64,000 nucleotides of DNA from Lycorma delicatula (lineage: Eukaryota > Arthropoda > Insecta > Hemiptera > Fulgoridae), in NCBI RefSeq assembly GCF_047948215.1, contig NC_134455.1, forward strand, positions 300,070,647 through 300,134,646, in the 5' to 3' direction. Below the pieces are notes generated by a model. The model was not told the origin of the DNA. It saw only the letters and a program-made list of their open reading frames with translations, and did no database searches. Below, piece by piece: positions 21,860 to 33,699 of this stretch (position 1 is its first letter; every line of letters begins with the position of its first letter). The position numbers were made by a program, and so were the translations under genes.

Positions 21860-24400
21860 AAGAAACTCCTGCGCAGGTTTCTTTGGTTTCAAGACCATTA
21901 TTAGAAGCGCAAATACTGCTAGATGTTTTCGTGCAGAACAGTTCCCGTAAATTTATTTACATCGAGTCAAGAATAAGAAGAGTCGTTATTGGAACTCTTT
22001 CTGTTTGGTTGTAATCTGCAATAATATATGGGAAATGTCCCATATTAAGATACTAAGAACGTCTTAAGATTGTAACGCAATCTTAAGAAATCCAGACTAC
22101 ATATTAAAAACTATCTACCTAAATTCGGAGGTTTAATTAATTTATTACTTTTTAAAATGAAAATGCATTAAAAGTAAAATTTTACAAATACTTACACATT
22201 TCTGAATACGCTGTTATATGATTAAGATGGACGATAATTAATTAACGCCTAAAGAATAAAAATATCACAAGTAGAATTTGTTCTTCATGACAATTTTGTT
22301 AAATTATAAAGTTAATAATTTATAACATAAAGTTCACAAGATAATAATTCATAATTATAAAGGCATTTTGTAAGCCTTTACATAAACATTTTTATTTTAT
22401 CAAACATCAATATATAATGAATATAATAACAGCTATATCCAATAAATGTTTGATTGGTTTGAAATGCACCGTAGTGATTACAATAATATTTATTAGGTAA
22501 AAACAAAAGATGGAAACTGAAAATTCACGAGATAATCACTAAAAATATTTAGTATTTTCAGCTAGTAGTGATTTTGGTCCACTCGATGTTTATCAGTATA
22601 TTTTACAAACAAAAAAAAAATCAAAATAGGAAAACCTACTTTTCACTGATTTATGTTGGCGGGTTATTTTTTTAATTGTAGCTGTGGTAGTATTTTTATG
22701 TTACACATAAAGTAATAAAATAAAAAATTAGAGAATTCGTTAATTTTAATGTTAAAATAGTACGAATAAAATTTAATTAGATTTGAACTAAAAGAGCCTA
22801 TTTAAAAATTGATAAAGTGGAAAACTTTATAAATTACTTTATTAAAAAATAAAAATAATTCTATAAAATTCTATAAAAATATGGTTACATTTTAAAAACC
22901 ATGATTCTATTGAAAAAACAAATCTACTTTAATTATTTTACAATAGAGTATTCTTTAATTTTATAAATGTTATATTCGTTATTAAAATATTTTTGGTTGT
23001 AATCAAGTTTATTATAAAATTTATCAAGAAATAATTAATCATACCTATTCTTCAGTTTATGAATTTAATAAATTTGCATGTAACGTTATTACAATATGCT
23101 AAAAAAAAAATCAGTTCCTTAATCCTGTTATGAATTTTTATTTATTTAATTTTATAGCGTATTTTCGTTTATAGTGACCAAACAAAGGCCTCCCACTTCA
23201 AATTTTTGGTACAGTCCTTTTTTTCAATTTCATTACAAATGTTCTGTAGCATTCCCACCGATAATGAACCCGAAGCTGCTGTCACCTTCTTCGTTGCAAC
23301 AAATTCGCAAACATCTCTTTAAGAGTCGTGTTAGGTTTATTTTTTACGAATTACTTGCTTAAAAATACAATATAACTTTATAGAATATAAATTATATACA
23401 ATATAAATTTTTATAGTGGTACAAAACATCTTGAATAAAACTGCGTAAATGTGCTTCTTCAAACGATTGCAAAAAGTAAAGAACCCACATCATTTCACAT
23501 AAAACTTAAATCACAATCAAGTGTAATTTTTGAAACGGGGATTTACTGTGTTTACTGACGTTATAGTAGTATAGTAATGGATATGTAATAAATAATTTTA
23601 TCAAACTGTTTACATGTTACAAAAGATAAATAAGATATTTAAAAACATTAAATCTGTTTCAGATAATTTATGTTATTGTTGTTGATAACCTTAATACATT
23701 CCCAATTGAATAACCTGAATAGAAATTATACAGTTCTATTTTATTTAATTGGTATTATAATCTACTTACAAATGCGTATAAAAGAAAAACAAAGTAATAT
23801 TGTAGATGTTTATTAATACTTGTAAAAAAGTTAATTTGACGCGTAAGGTTGGGATGGATTGCTCGACCAACACTACCTTCTTTTTACCAAAGGCCTCATA
23901 TCACGGTTTGCTTTCCCTCCGTTGTATATTAGCGATGCTGATCGTACTTTAGACATCTAGACAGAACTAAACACATTATTGTTGTTAAAGTTGTTAAGTT
24001 AAACGTTGTAAAGTTTGATTATTTGTTACGTAGTTGTTAAAGTGTGATTGTTACATAAATTTACGTATTTGATTTTGACAATATACACACATACGTGACA
24101 ATACGTGTTACGTATTGTTACGTATGTGTTACGATAATTTAACTTTTTACATTTCATTAGAAATTTTATTTTCAAAATCACGTTTAATAAAATTTTAAAA
24201 GAAAAATTTAATATATTTAATTTTTTAAACTTATTAATATACGTGGTATTTTTATAAACATTTAAAAAATGTATACATTTCATGAGAATTTGAATAAAAA
24301 TTAAAAAAAAATTCAAACATAGTAATAGAATGATCTAAACTTTACAGATTAATTTATAGTGAAAAAAACTTCTTTGAAAAGAGATTCCTTGAAAATTAAT
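21860..24400. other. AT-rich interval without recognised genes
   Basis: No motif-bearing ORF is visible. A GC-elevated patch at about 23840-23960 is unexplained. The rest is AT-rich with poly-A/T runs. If the exon at 21.7 kb is real, this would be intron. Confidence 0.35.
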
Positions 24401-24404
24401 TAGT

Positions 24405-26060
24405 TTAACCCCTCTATAACTGGTTATCGGAGGACTTATGTGACAACCGCGATATAGGCTAACCGCATTATTTCGAGAAGTAAATTTTAAATCACAAAGG
24501 GGATCAATTAAAAAAGTAGGCAAAAAATCAGGCAATAATATTTTAATAGAAAAAGCCAATAGAGTATAATGTGTACTTACATAGAAACAAGTTAGGTGCG
24601 GAAGATACGATATTTTTCTTTCAATGTAAATTATTTTTTTAAATAAGAAGTTATTGTTTTTTGTTTCGCGGTTGTATGTTTCTTATTTATAATATATTAC
24701 TTTACACATTTTAAATGCAGTAAATGACGATCATCACTATCACTTTGTTGCCCCATCCATGTTATTACTATGTTAATATTTTCCAGAACGTCTTCTCTTG
24801 AGGGTGTAGACCTCTCCGTAACAGCGACCTCTGCAACACCTACCTCTTCTTCCCCCGACAAATTATCGCTAGGTTGTAGAACGGAGTTTTCAGTTTCTTC
24901 GCCGGTCAATTAATGAGCAACGGGTGTTTGACTGTCGTCTTGAAGCCACTAATTGAGATCACTTACAGACAATTCTTGCCCGGTTGAATTTGATTATTCC
25001 AGTGCGTGTTCGTCAGTAAACATTTCCTGCTTCAATGTCTTCTGAATTACTCTGTGACAATACAGACCAACAATTATTAATTGTAATAGAATTTACGTTA
25101 CTCCATGCCGATCTAGCGCTGTATGCAACACTTTCTAATGACACAGTTTTAAAAAATTCTGTTAGTTGTAATTCTGAGTTAATGATAGCGATCAGCAGCT
25201 CTAGTCAGTAATAAGCTTTAAATGCCCGAATAACTCCTCGGTCTAATGTTTTGATCAAAGATGTGGTGTTTTTGGGTAAAAACATTGCGATTATTTTCCC
25301 ACCTTTAGATTTCAGCAAGTCAGTAGGCGGATGGGCAGAGCAATTGTCAAGACGTAATAAAGCTTTTTCTTTCAATTTTTGGACTCGTAAATAATTTTTA
25401 ACACAAGGTACAAATTTGTCGTTAAACCACGTTAAAAACATATTAAACGTCATCCAAGCATTTTTACTAGTTTTAAAAATAACCGGTAATGAATTCATAT
25501 TAACGTGTTTGAAGCAATGTGGGCTGGAATACTTGCCGATGAGCAATGGCTTCAATTTATGATTTCCTGACTTACTGGCACGCAAAAAAAAGTTACCCTT
25601 TCTTTGTTCATTTTCATACCAGACTTATTTGGTGTCCGCTTCGCATCTAATTTTTTTTTGGCAGTAGTTTATAAAACAAAGCAGTTTCATACAATTATAC
25701 AACTGTTGTTCACTGAAATTATTCTCTTCTATAACTGATTGTAATATTGTTTGTGAAAAATGGTCGGCTGCTGTCACATCTGCAGAACGACATTCTCCTT
25801 CGATATTTACTTGGCCTATGCCATGATGGATTTTTCATCGCGACAACCAACCGCTAAAGCACTGAATTCTTCTCCATTGTTAATTTTTTCATGAAAATTT
25901 AGTTCCTGAACTTGAAGTATTGGCCCTGAGGCCCTGACAACGGCACTCATTCACTCCGTTTTCGCAAAAACCTTGAACCACACACTTTTCATTTTCTTTT
26001 GCATTAATGAACTTTGATGTACGATTTCATTTATTTATTATAACACATTGAAAACGTTTT
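24405..26060 (-). mobile_element. pogo/Tigger-type DNA transposon, decayed
   Basis: A transposase pseudogene lies on the minus strand. At its downstream side (24405-24475), the minus-strand end reads TATATCGCGGTTGTCACATA and ends TTATAGAGGGGTTAAACT. This resembles Tigger-family terminal sequences, which end in a CTCTATATAACGG-like word. The other terminal repeat was not found with confidence in 26000-26260. Confidence 0.6.
24697..26005 (-). pseudogene. pogo/Tigger (DDE) transposase remnant
   Basis: On the minus strand, broken frames from 26005 carry a CENP-B-like region (WLSR-KIHHGI) and NIEGECRSADVTAADHFSQ. The 25585-25205 frame encodes GNHKLKPLLIGKYSSPHCFK, LPVIFKTSKNAWMTFNMFL, KALLRLDNCSAHPP, FLPKNTTSLIKTLDRGVIRA and FKAYY. 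These are the conserved blocks of the DDE domain of Tigger/jerky proteins. LDNCSAHP holds the second catalytic Asp, and TLDRGVI corresponds to PMDQGVI, with the third Asp. The first Asp block (usually YNADETG) is shifted to YNC-. The C-terminal tail, with an ENINIVITWMGQQSDSDD block, is at 24909-24697. Several frameshifts make it inactive. Confidence 0.82.
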
Positions 26061-26584
26061 ATTAAATCAAAATTAAAAAAAAAAAGAATGAAGTTTAAAT
26101 AATGGATCCACAGGTAAGAAAAAGAGTGAATAAATATCTATCTACATAGTTGAACCGTACCTTACATACAGTACGACGAAAATTGTTTTTTTTAAGAATT
26201 TAAAAAAAGAGACGACTAATTTTTATAACAAAAAACATTTGTCAGTTCAAAAGATGGCTAAACCTGAAACACCAATAAAAAAATATAACAAAAATGTATT
26301 TATAAAGATATAAACAGAATTGGAAAGGTTTATTAAAAAGAAAATATAATGCAAACGTATTTCAAATATTAATAAATTAATTATCAAAGAGATTTGAAGT
26401 TTTAAATTAAATGACTTTTATACTCGTAGATTTTTAAATCATACGCAAAATACGTTATTTAAACATTTACACCAGAACTTTTTCCATCGTTTGTTTACAG
26501 TTGCAACAAAGATAACAACATTAGCGACTTAAATAAAACTTAGTGATCATAAGCTAATACTGGTTCTTGGATACCGGTGTTCTT
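26061..26584. other. AT-rich non-coding interval
   Basis: No coding or repeat signal was recognised. It separates the Tigger remnant from the poly-T side of the minus-strand R1-like element. Confidence 0.35.
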
Positions 26585-27058
26585 TGGTGGTTTTTTTTTA
26601 TCGGTGTTGCGGAAAAATACTATTTACGTCCCCCCCATTAGTGGGGGAGTGTTGGACTCACCGGGTTCGGCTAGATGTTATTAAGAGCCTATGTGTGCCC
26701 GCGCCCTACCGGCTAAAACTCCTAGTTCACCGTTCCTCTCCACCCGGGGCCGGGTTTGCAATTAAGTATAGCACAACCTCGGGGGTGCCAAAGCAGGGAG
26801 GCCCATGAGTCCCACAGCTTCACCACCGCCGCCAACCCACGCAAGCCAAGACAGACGACTGCTCTACTGAGGGCTGTCCTCCATCCAGACTATTGATTAT
26901 ACTTCTGACTACTGAATTACAAACTAGAACTGCAACTGTACTCACCTTGAAATTTATACTCACATGCTTGAGTGATGCTTGTACATCACATGACACCTCA
27001 TTCAGGATACTGGTACTACTCGTCGCTTGCTCAGGGGTTACCGAAGTTTCCCCACTTC

Positions 27059-27263
27059 AACACACCGCCCACCTTTATTTTTTTTTTTTTTTTATTTTTT
27101 TTTTTTGTTTTACCTCCGGGTCCGTATTCAAACAATTCATTCCGCAGAGGATGAGATGAATGTTTTGTAGCGTGTGTGAAAAATGCCATGCCTGACCGGG
27201 ATTCGAACCCAGGACCTCCGGGTGAAAGGCCGAGACGCTACCACTGTGTAACACACCGCCCAT
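27059..27263 (-). mobile_element. tRNA-derived SINE (type A) with target-site duplication
   Basis: On the minus strand a tRNA-like head (about 27265-27185) has an A-box-like TACACAGTGGTAGCG and an exact Pol III B box, GGTTCGAATCC (27199-27209). The body ends in a tail with GAGGATGAGATG / CTCCGG words and an A-rich terminus (T-run at 27075-27106). AACACACCGCCCA flanks both sides (27059-27071 and 27250-27262) and looks like a 13-bp target-site duplication. On the right it overlaps the SINE head. Pol III would transcribe it from the internal promoter. The insertion is in the 3' UTR of the R1-like element. Confidence 0.8.
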
Positions 27264-27440
27264 TTGTGTAAACACAGACGAACGACAGCTCCACAAGAGG
27301 GTATCTTTCACCCCTTTGCATCCTGCACCTTCCTATACAGCACACTGTATAGGATAACACTTAGTATACACTAAGCTGGACACCGCGGAGAATTTATCAC
27401 TGTCTATTAGCATTACTCCAGTAACATTGCTTACGTCTAT

Positions 27441-30175
27441 CTAACCAGTAATCACCATACATACATCTTTTTCTTTCTCTTTCCCGTCTACGCATTGAAA
27501 AAATACATGTTCAGTTATGTCTCTTTGACCACAATACTGGCATTCCGGATTATCTACCTTGTGTCTTCTGAACAAGTAGGCTCGGAATTAGCCATGGCCG
27601 GTCAGGAATTGGGTGAGCCAATAATTCAGCTCACCAAATTCCTTCCCAATCCACGACCCGATCTCACCTATTAAACGCTGGGTCCATTCGTCTTTTTGTG
27701 AGGTGACCCACCTTGTCTGCCACTCTTTTATTAACTCATGTTGCGTGTCTTCCTTATTCATCCCTTCATCAATTTTTACCCGAGCTCGAGCCATCTGCTG
27801 TATAGATAACACCCCAGTAATTACAAACAATGGTTCAGTTGACACCGACCAGTAGGCACATGCAATTTGTAACGCTATTTTTCGTTGTACTCCCTGCAAG
27901 TACCTCCTAATCCTGTCACTTCTCAGAACTCTATGCCACATTGTCACACCGTATAACAATGTAGAATTCACCACATGTGAGTATAGTTTCCTAATTGAGG
28001 CCCGCAGCCCAGTAGTTGTTCTTAATAGTCTATTTTGACTTTGTACCACTTATTCAGCTTTAGTACGAACCTCCTGTACATGAAAAGTAAAGGACTTCTG
28101 TGGTCTAGCCATATTCTCAGATAATTTGCATTTCTGACGAACTGAACCGGGTTTTCCTCAGTCACAATCAGAATATACCGTATAATTCTTCTCCCCGTCA
28201 TAGAGATCGCCACCGCTTTATCGTTGAAGAGCCGAAATCCTCTAGTTCTCATCCATCTATTCAGCATATTTAGTTCCTCATTTGCGACTATCACTACGGC
28301 TTCCTTATTCTTTGCATGATCACTAGCGCAAGGTCATCAGCAAAAGCTATTGCTTGCACTCCTCTGGGTATTCTAAGCGCAAAATCCCATCAAACGTATT
28401 ATTCCATAAAATGGGTTCAAAAACTGAGCCCTGAGGCACCCCAATTGACTGAATACAATCTCACTACTGCCTATTTGGTATACTAAAAATCTTTCTTGTA
28501 AGTATACCTGTATCATTCGTGTGAGATATGGTGGTATATTGACCTTCATCATCACTTCAAATATTGCTTCCCACCTCAGGGAATTAAAAGCATTTTATAC
28601 ATCCACAAAGATGACTACAGGAATTTGGCGCGTGGCGCCACGTAACCTTTACCGCGTTATCAACCAATTTCATCACCTCCTTCACAGCATACGTCGCTGA
28701 TTTCCCTGATCGAAATCAAATTGCCACTGGCTAATACCACCCATTTCTCCAATATAGGTCCGCAACCTTGCCTCTAATATCCTTTCTAATAATTTAAAAA
28801 AATTATTTGTAACACAAATTGGTCTATAAGGAATTGTAGCTTCCGACCTACCTGGTTTGTTTATTAAAACCAGTCTTGATCTTTTCCATGAAGTCGGTAT
28901 AAAATCGCCTTTCAGTATATTATTCAATACTTCCAACATTGTAACAGGCGCTTCTTCCATCAGTATCCGGACGACTTCTACCAGAATGCCGTCCGGACCC
29001 AGACTCTTACGTAGTTTCTTTTTCCTGTCTGCAGTCTTTAATTCCTGCATGGTGAACACCGTTTTTTCATCAGCCATTATTTTCTCTCTACATGGATCTA
29101 CTTGCTTCGGAAAAACTACATCTACATATTCACGCACCTTGTCTTTTGGTATCACTGGCAATCGTCTACCTAGTATTCCGGGAACCTACTGGTACCCTCT
29201 TCCCCAAGAGTCTCTATTGATATCTTCACAAAGATCTCTCCAAAACTTGCTTTTGGTCATGATGGCTGCTATATTTTTGGATCTAGCCTCCACGTATTCT
29301 TTTTTGGCCTCATCCTTGCGAAATTGACACCTAGCTTCTAGCTTCCCAAGCTCGTTTACGCAAGACCTCTAGCTCAGGTCCCCACGAATACGTATGTCTT
29401 TTTTCGGGCACTTATACCAGGACTCCCGCCTTGTCACATTCTATAGTAACAACTACTATCAGTTCTTCAGGGTCTGTTACTTCAGCCAATTTCTCACCAA
29501 CCACTTCCGAAAAACGAACACACCCGCGCCACGAGGTGATAATTCTAGCAGGCTCAACCAATCGGGGTATCGTTGTTACATCATACGCTATTATGTAATC
29601 GTCCCACAGACTCTCTTCATCCATTAATCTCTAATTAATAAGAGTAGTTACATGATCTTCAGAGATAAAAGTGAAGTCAATGACCGAGCTGGCTTTCCTC
29701 GAAAAATAGGTTCATCATTATTCACACAAATCAACCTTAAAGCATTGATTTTTTCCACTAAACGTTGTCTCTCTAAATTTCGCACAGTCCCCCCAAACTC
29801 CGGAGATTTAGCGTTAAAGTCGCCAGCCAAAAGTATCTTTCTGCCTCTGAACCTTAGAATCGCATACCCTAGTTCATCAAGGAGAGCCACAAAACTGAAC
29901 TCCCGCATTTGGGGAATGGTACATAGAGAAAATCACAGCATCTCCCAAGTCTATCCAGACATAACCTTCTCCTGCTTCATATATTCCTACCGAGGTCGCT
30001 ACTGAAGGAAAGCCATTATCAAATTATCGTCTCTTATCTTTTCCGACCTAGAAGCCACTGATATATTAGGCTGGGCAGCATTTATTGTAATTTCTACTCT
30101 ATTTTGCATAGTCAGCTCCCAGCAGTTATCATGTCCCCATCTGCTACGATTCATATTTAATTGTAGTATTTTCAT
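27441..30175 (-). pseudogene. ORF2 of the minus-strand R1-like element: endonuclease and RT
   Basis: The start ATG at 30175-30173 gives MKILQLNMNRSRWGHDN, a typical R1-group ORF2 beginning. The endonuclease has GRKILLAGDFNAKSPEFGG (about 29850-29790), with the catalytic-type GDFN retained. RT carries KKLRKSLGPDGILVEVVRIL (about 29050-28970), YRPICVTNNFFKLLERIL and the SQLGC-like motif B. AFADDLALVI (about 28325-28350) has both catalytic Asp residues. The thumb reads HRVLRSDRIRRYLQGVQRKI. The C-terminus has ELNYWLTQFLTGHG and CQYCGQRDITEHVFFQC (27540-27480), the R1-type Cys/His motif. Stop TAG is at 27441-27443. Frameshifts and at least one nonsense codon after LTGHG break it. Confidence 0.8.
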
Positions 30176-30184
30176 TTCTGGGGT

Positions 30185-31060
30185 AAATCTTTCGGTCCAG
30201 TGGCCCTCCGAACCACATATCGCGCATGTTGTCGGGCCTTTGCATTGAGCGCTCTTATGGCCCGGTTTCTCACAGTTGAAGCATAACTGACATCTATCTA
30301 CTCCTTTTCAATCCGGTGAGACGTGGCCCGAAGCCCAACAACGATAGCATCTGTCTTCAGGTACTCGGATATAGGCACGACAATGTACCCAGCATGTCCG
30401 TATTCGAGCGTCTGTTAAATTCATCGCTGCGCGATATGTCGTGACCATTGTTGCATGTTGGTTTCACCATTAGCAGGTCTTACCGACGAGATCTTAAAAC
30501 TCATCTACACCTCCGATTACCTGAGCTATTGCATCCTTAATTTCTTGCTCACTGGTCTCAATGTCAATATCTCTTAGATGTACAATTGTTCTACGTATAC
30601 CTCTGGTCCTTATATCGACCTGTAACTCTGCAGACTTAGCTTGTAATGTAGCAGTAAGTGCCTTCTCTTTCCCCTTAATTCGTTTACATAATTCTTCATT
30701 ATTCCCTTTTCTAAGCGACAACACTTCTCCAGCATCTTCCTGGGCAACATTTTGTTTCATAGTCCTTAAGAGATCTGCATAGGACCTGGACTCTGCTTTG
30801 ACTGTTATAGTTCGGCTGCCTTGGTACAGGTGGAGTAGAACGTTTGATCCACGGACTTTTACTTTCCTAATTTACAACTTCTGACTTTTAAATCAAAACT
30901 TTCACTTGGTCTTCTCTATCCTTTGTTAAATAAACCAGTACTTTCCTAATGAGGTTCCCAAGTCTGCCTCTTGGTAGCATAAAGGGTGCTGCCTTAGTGG
31001 TTTCTAGTATTTTCTTCTTGGCTTTTAATATTATCACTACTGCATATTCCTCTCCTTTAT
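30185..31060 (-). pseudogene. ORF1 (Gag-like) of the minus-strand R1-like element
   Basis: Minus-strand frames give FMLPRGRLGNLIRKVLVYL (about 30980-30930), EDAGEVLSLRKGNNEELCKR, a LRDIDIETSEQEIKDAI block and IGGVDEF (30760-30494). Knuckles CYRCWASGHVSPD, CFNCEKPGHKSAQC and CAICGSEGHWTERF follow (about 30350-30190). The first knuckle ends in D plus a stop rather than Cys, and the last has F at the final Cys. It parallels ORF1 at 12001-13540 in order and wording. The N-terminal part is replaced by a SINE fragment at 31062. Confidence 0.78.
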
Positions 31061-31061
31061 C

Positions 31062-31215
31062 TTTGGTGGTTGGGTTTCAATTAAACACATATCTCAGGAA
31101 TGGTCGACCTGAGATTGTACAAGACTGCACTTCATTTACGTTCATACATATCATCCTTATTCATCCTCTGAAGTAATATCTTACGGTGGTTCCAGAGGCT
31201 AAACAGGAAGAAAAA
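31062..31215 (+). mobile_element. SINE (type B) 3' fragment inserted in R1-like ORF1
   Basis: Plus-strand words GGTTGGGTTTCAATTAAACA, TCAGGAATGGTCGACCTGAG, CATTCATCCTC-like TTCATCCTCTGAAGTAATAT and GGTTCCAGAGGCTAAACAGG match, in reverse complement, 56835-56960. An A-rich end follows (GAAGAAAAAAGAGA). The tRNA-like head is missing, so the copy is 5'-truncated. It abuts the R1-like ORF1 at about 31060. Confidence 0.7.
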
Positions 31216-31399
31216 AGAGATCATAACCAATTACAAAATAAACACCAAACATTGAAAAACAAACCGGAACACGAATAAAAATGAGCAACAAATATTGGAA
31301 CATCATCAGTGGACCATTTTCAATGCCCACGCAGTATTCCGTAAGGGACCTCAAATAAGCAAAACCGCTTAATTAAGTTCTTCATCTCACTATCTCAGA

Positions 31400-32040
31400 G
31401 AAACCGAAACAATCTTTTTATATATTTCTTCCAGTTGAGTAAAGCATCTGAACCCAGGTTTAATTGTCGACGAATAGACCCGAACTTTGGGAAGTCTGTA
31501 AGCAGTTTATGAACCATTTCACATTGCACCCTTCACAGTTCTGCTGAAGAGAGCCAAATAAAATGGGCGTAAGTTACCTCACCAATCCTCAGCTGTGTTA
31601 GTATGACTTAGTCTCTTCTGTTGTTTGGGATGAAAGGTTTCTAGGAGACGTTCTCCCGTTGGATGTTGAGGACTCAACATCCAGAACTTATTCCATTGAG
31701 TACGTGGTTTGACACGACTGTCTTCGTGAAGTCACTCTCGCATGATAATTCTATTCGGAAGCCATTTTTTGCCGCTCTTTTAGTAGTCTTATCAGCGCAT
31801 TCGTTCTTGAGGATGCTGCAATGGCCCAGGGAGACCTATACGGATACCACTGTCTTCTTTACTCTTGAGAGGGTGTCATATGTAATTTGAATGATGCGTT
31901 CAGATCGTCCACAGCTCAAGCTCCCAAGTACACTCATACAGTCGGTTATTTTCAAGAAGCTGTCGTCACTGCGGTCCTCAAGAACTCTCAAGGCAGAGTA
32001 GATTGCGTAGACCTCGCATAAGAACACAGAGAAATAGGCA
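31400..32040 (-). pseudogene. Orphan RNase H domain of a non-LTR retrotransposon
   Basis: Minus-strand reading from 32027 gives FLCEVYAIYSALRVLEDRSD, an EVYAI-type catalytic Glu helix. FLKITDCMSVLGSL follows, with an Asp in the ITD motif, then YDTLSRVKKTVVSV and, after a frame break, LGHCSILKNECADKTTKRAA. The last corresponds to the GHCGIPGNERADKLAK motif of RNase HI-like domains. A more decayed C-terminal part reaches about 31400. Such domains occur at the ORF2 end of I, Jockey-relative and LOA elements. The R1-like ORF2s in this window lack one, so this comes from a different element whose RT is not adjacent. Confidence 0.72.
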
Positions 32041-32044
32041 CTAA

Positions 32045-33159
32045 GCTTATTATACTACTTCGTTATCAGCAAGTATTATTGGGCAGCCACACCTGTCATT
32101 AAATGATGAAAGAAACAGTTTTATATAACATAAACTAGACGTAGATGGGTAGACTTAATCAAATATTAACTCTGCAATAGAATGGTTATAGGGATAAATT
32201 TAACAACAGAGAAATATACTTTTGTAGCAGTTGGATGTGTATTAGAAAACTGTTTACATGTTAAGCGAATTCTCAATTTATTAACACTACAATAATCTCA
32301 GTCACAAATAATATCTCCACTAAGATGTTTCAAGGTTAACAATTCACATACATTCAGTGTTCAAAACGATTCTCTCCATCGTATTACTAAAACTTATTTT
32401 AAAATTTCTACAGCAATTGTACTAATATTCAACTAATTTAGTTCAGCAGTCGCCAAGAATAGAATAACACCGCTAAATTGCCAAACTCAAGTTGAATATA
32501 ATTATCATGATAAATGTAAACAGTTTGTTGGAAAACGTTAAAATTTCATTTATTTTTACAGTGGATTTTTTTTGTAACGGGTAGATTTAAAACAAATAAG
32601 TTTTATGAAACCGTTTGGTGGGGAATTTTTTACACAGCGGTTTTTGTTTATATAATAAAGTAAATTTATTTTACACTACATTGCATTTTATAGAGAATTC
32701 CTTTTCTCATAAAAATATTCCTGATGAAAGAAGTTCTTTAATAAAAATATGAATAACATGATATTTAACAACAAAAATAAATTCATCTATTGCATAATTG
32801 GTTGAAACAGTTTTATTTGCCATTCCATTGGCTCTTTAAGATTTATAGGTTTTGTCGATAAACAGTTTTTCTAATGAAAAATATTTTCTCACAGTTTCTG
32901 TATAAACAAATTTATCATGTAATTAATTTGAATCATTATATTATTTTAATATTTAAAATATTATGTAAAATTATATTATTTAAATAAATATTTTGAATTA
33001 TGTTTTTTTAAAATAATACACCGTATTTTCATCCCGCAATTCATCATTTTATCAATAGCACATTATCAATATTAATAGCTTGAGTAATAGAGCTGAAATT
33101 TTGTCCTTAAATAAACTTACGGTTAAATAATTTAATATAAATAGTTATTACAATTTTAT
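32045..33159. other. AT-rich non-coding interval
   Basis: Nothing recognised. Confidence 0.35.
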
Positions 33160-33203
33160 GAATTAATAATAATAATAACAATAATAATAATAATAATAAT
33201 AAC

Positions 33204-33244
<41 letters not shown>
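33160..33244. repeat. (AAT)n microsatellite
   Basis: About 80 bp of TAA/AAT units with a few AAC interruptions (ATAACAATAATAATA). Confidence 0.95.
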
Positions 33245-33699
33245 AGTAATAAAATTTTTAATTAATTACTAGAATTATCTATTTTTTAATGTAAGCAATA
33301 AAAAAATACTGTAATATTCATTCTGATTTGATTTTATATTATCCTCTGCTTCTAAAATTAATTGGAATGATGATTCACACAAAACTCTTATATGCAGTGG
33401 TAAAAAGGTTTATCTATTTACATCGGTGCACTAGTATAACAATTAATTTAATTACATTTATAATTTGTCGTACTTAATTGTTTTTAATTTTTTTTGTAGC
33501 TTTATGTGAATTATTAAGACGAATTTTACAACTAAAACTTCAGTCGTTAATTACGAAGATAAAACGTGGTTTAAACGTTTTAAATTCAAATTTAAAACCT
33601 TCTTACTGTCTAGGTACTTTGGAATTATGTGTAAAACACTTCCTGTAGATCATTTTGAATTATTGCAATAATTTTTTATCTATACTGTTAATAATTATT

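Larger units (their letters stand above)
26585..31190 (-). mobile_element. R1-like non-LTR retrotransposon on the minus strand, interrupted by SINEs
   Basis: From 31190 down: ORF1 (31060-30185), ORF2 (30175-27441) and a 3' UTR to a terminal A-run on the minus strand (T-run at 26590-26599). The last ~300 bp (26585-26890) are the reverse complement of 16740-17050, so both elements share a 3' tail. A SINE sits in the 3' UTR (27059-27265) and a SINE fragment replaces the ORF1 start (31062-31215). Two stem-loops lie in the 3' UTR at 27332-27353 and 27360-27375. Confidence 0.78.

Noticed and set aside
27196..27265. Functional tRNA gene on the minus strand
   Set aside because: Boxes A and B are present but the arms do not form a full cloverleaf. 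A SINE body, an A-rich tail and a target-site duplication follow, so it is a SINE head.
28857..29327. 156-codon plus-strand open frame
   Set aside because: Antisense shadow of the minus-strand RT, whose motifs (for example LGPDGILVEVV) are on the other strand.
33160..33244. Regulatory AAT tract
   Set aside because: It is a simple microsatellite with no adjacent gene.
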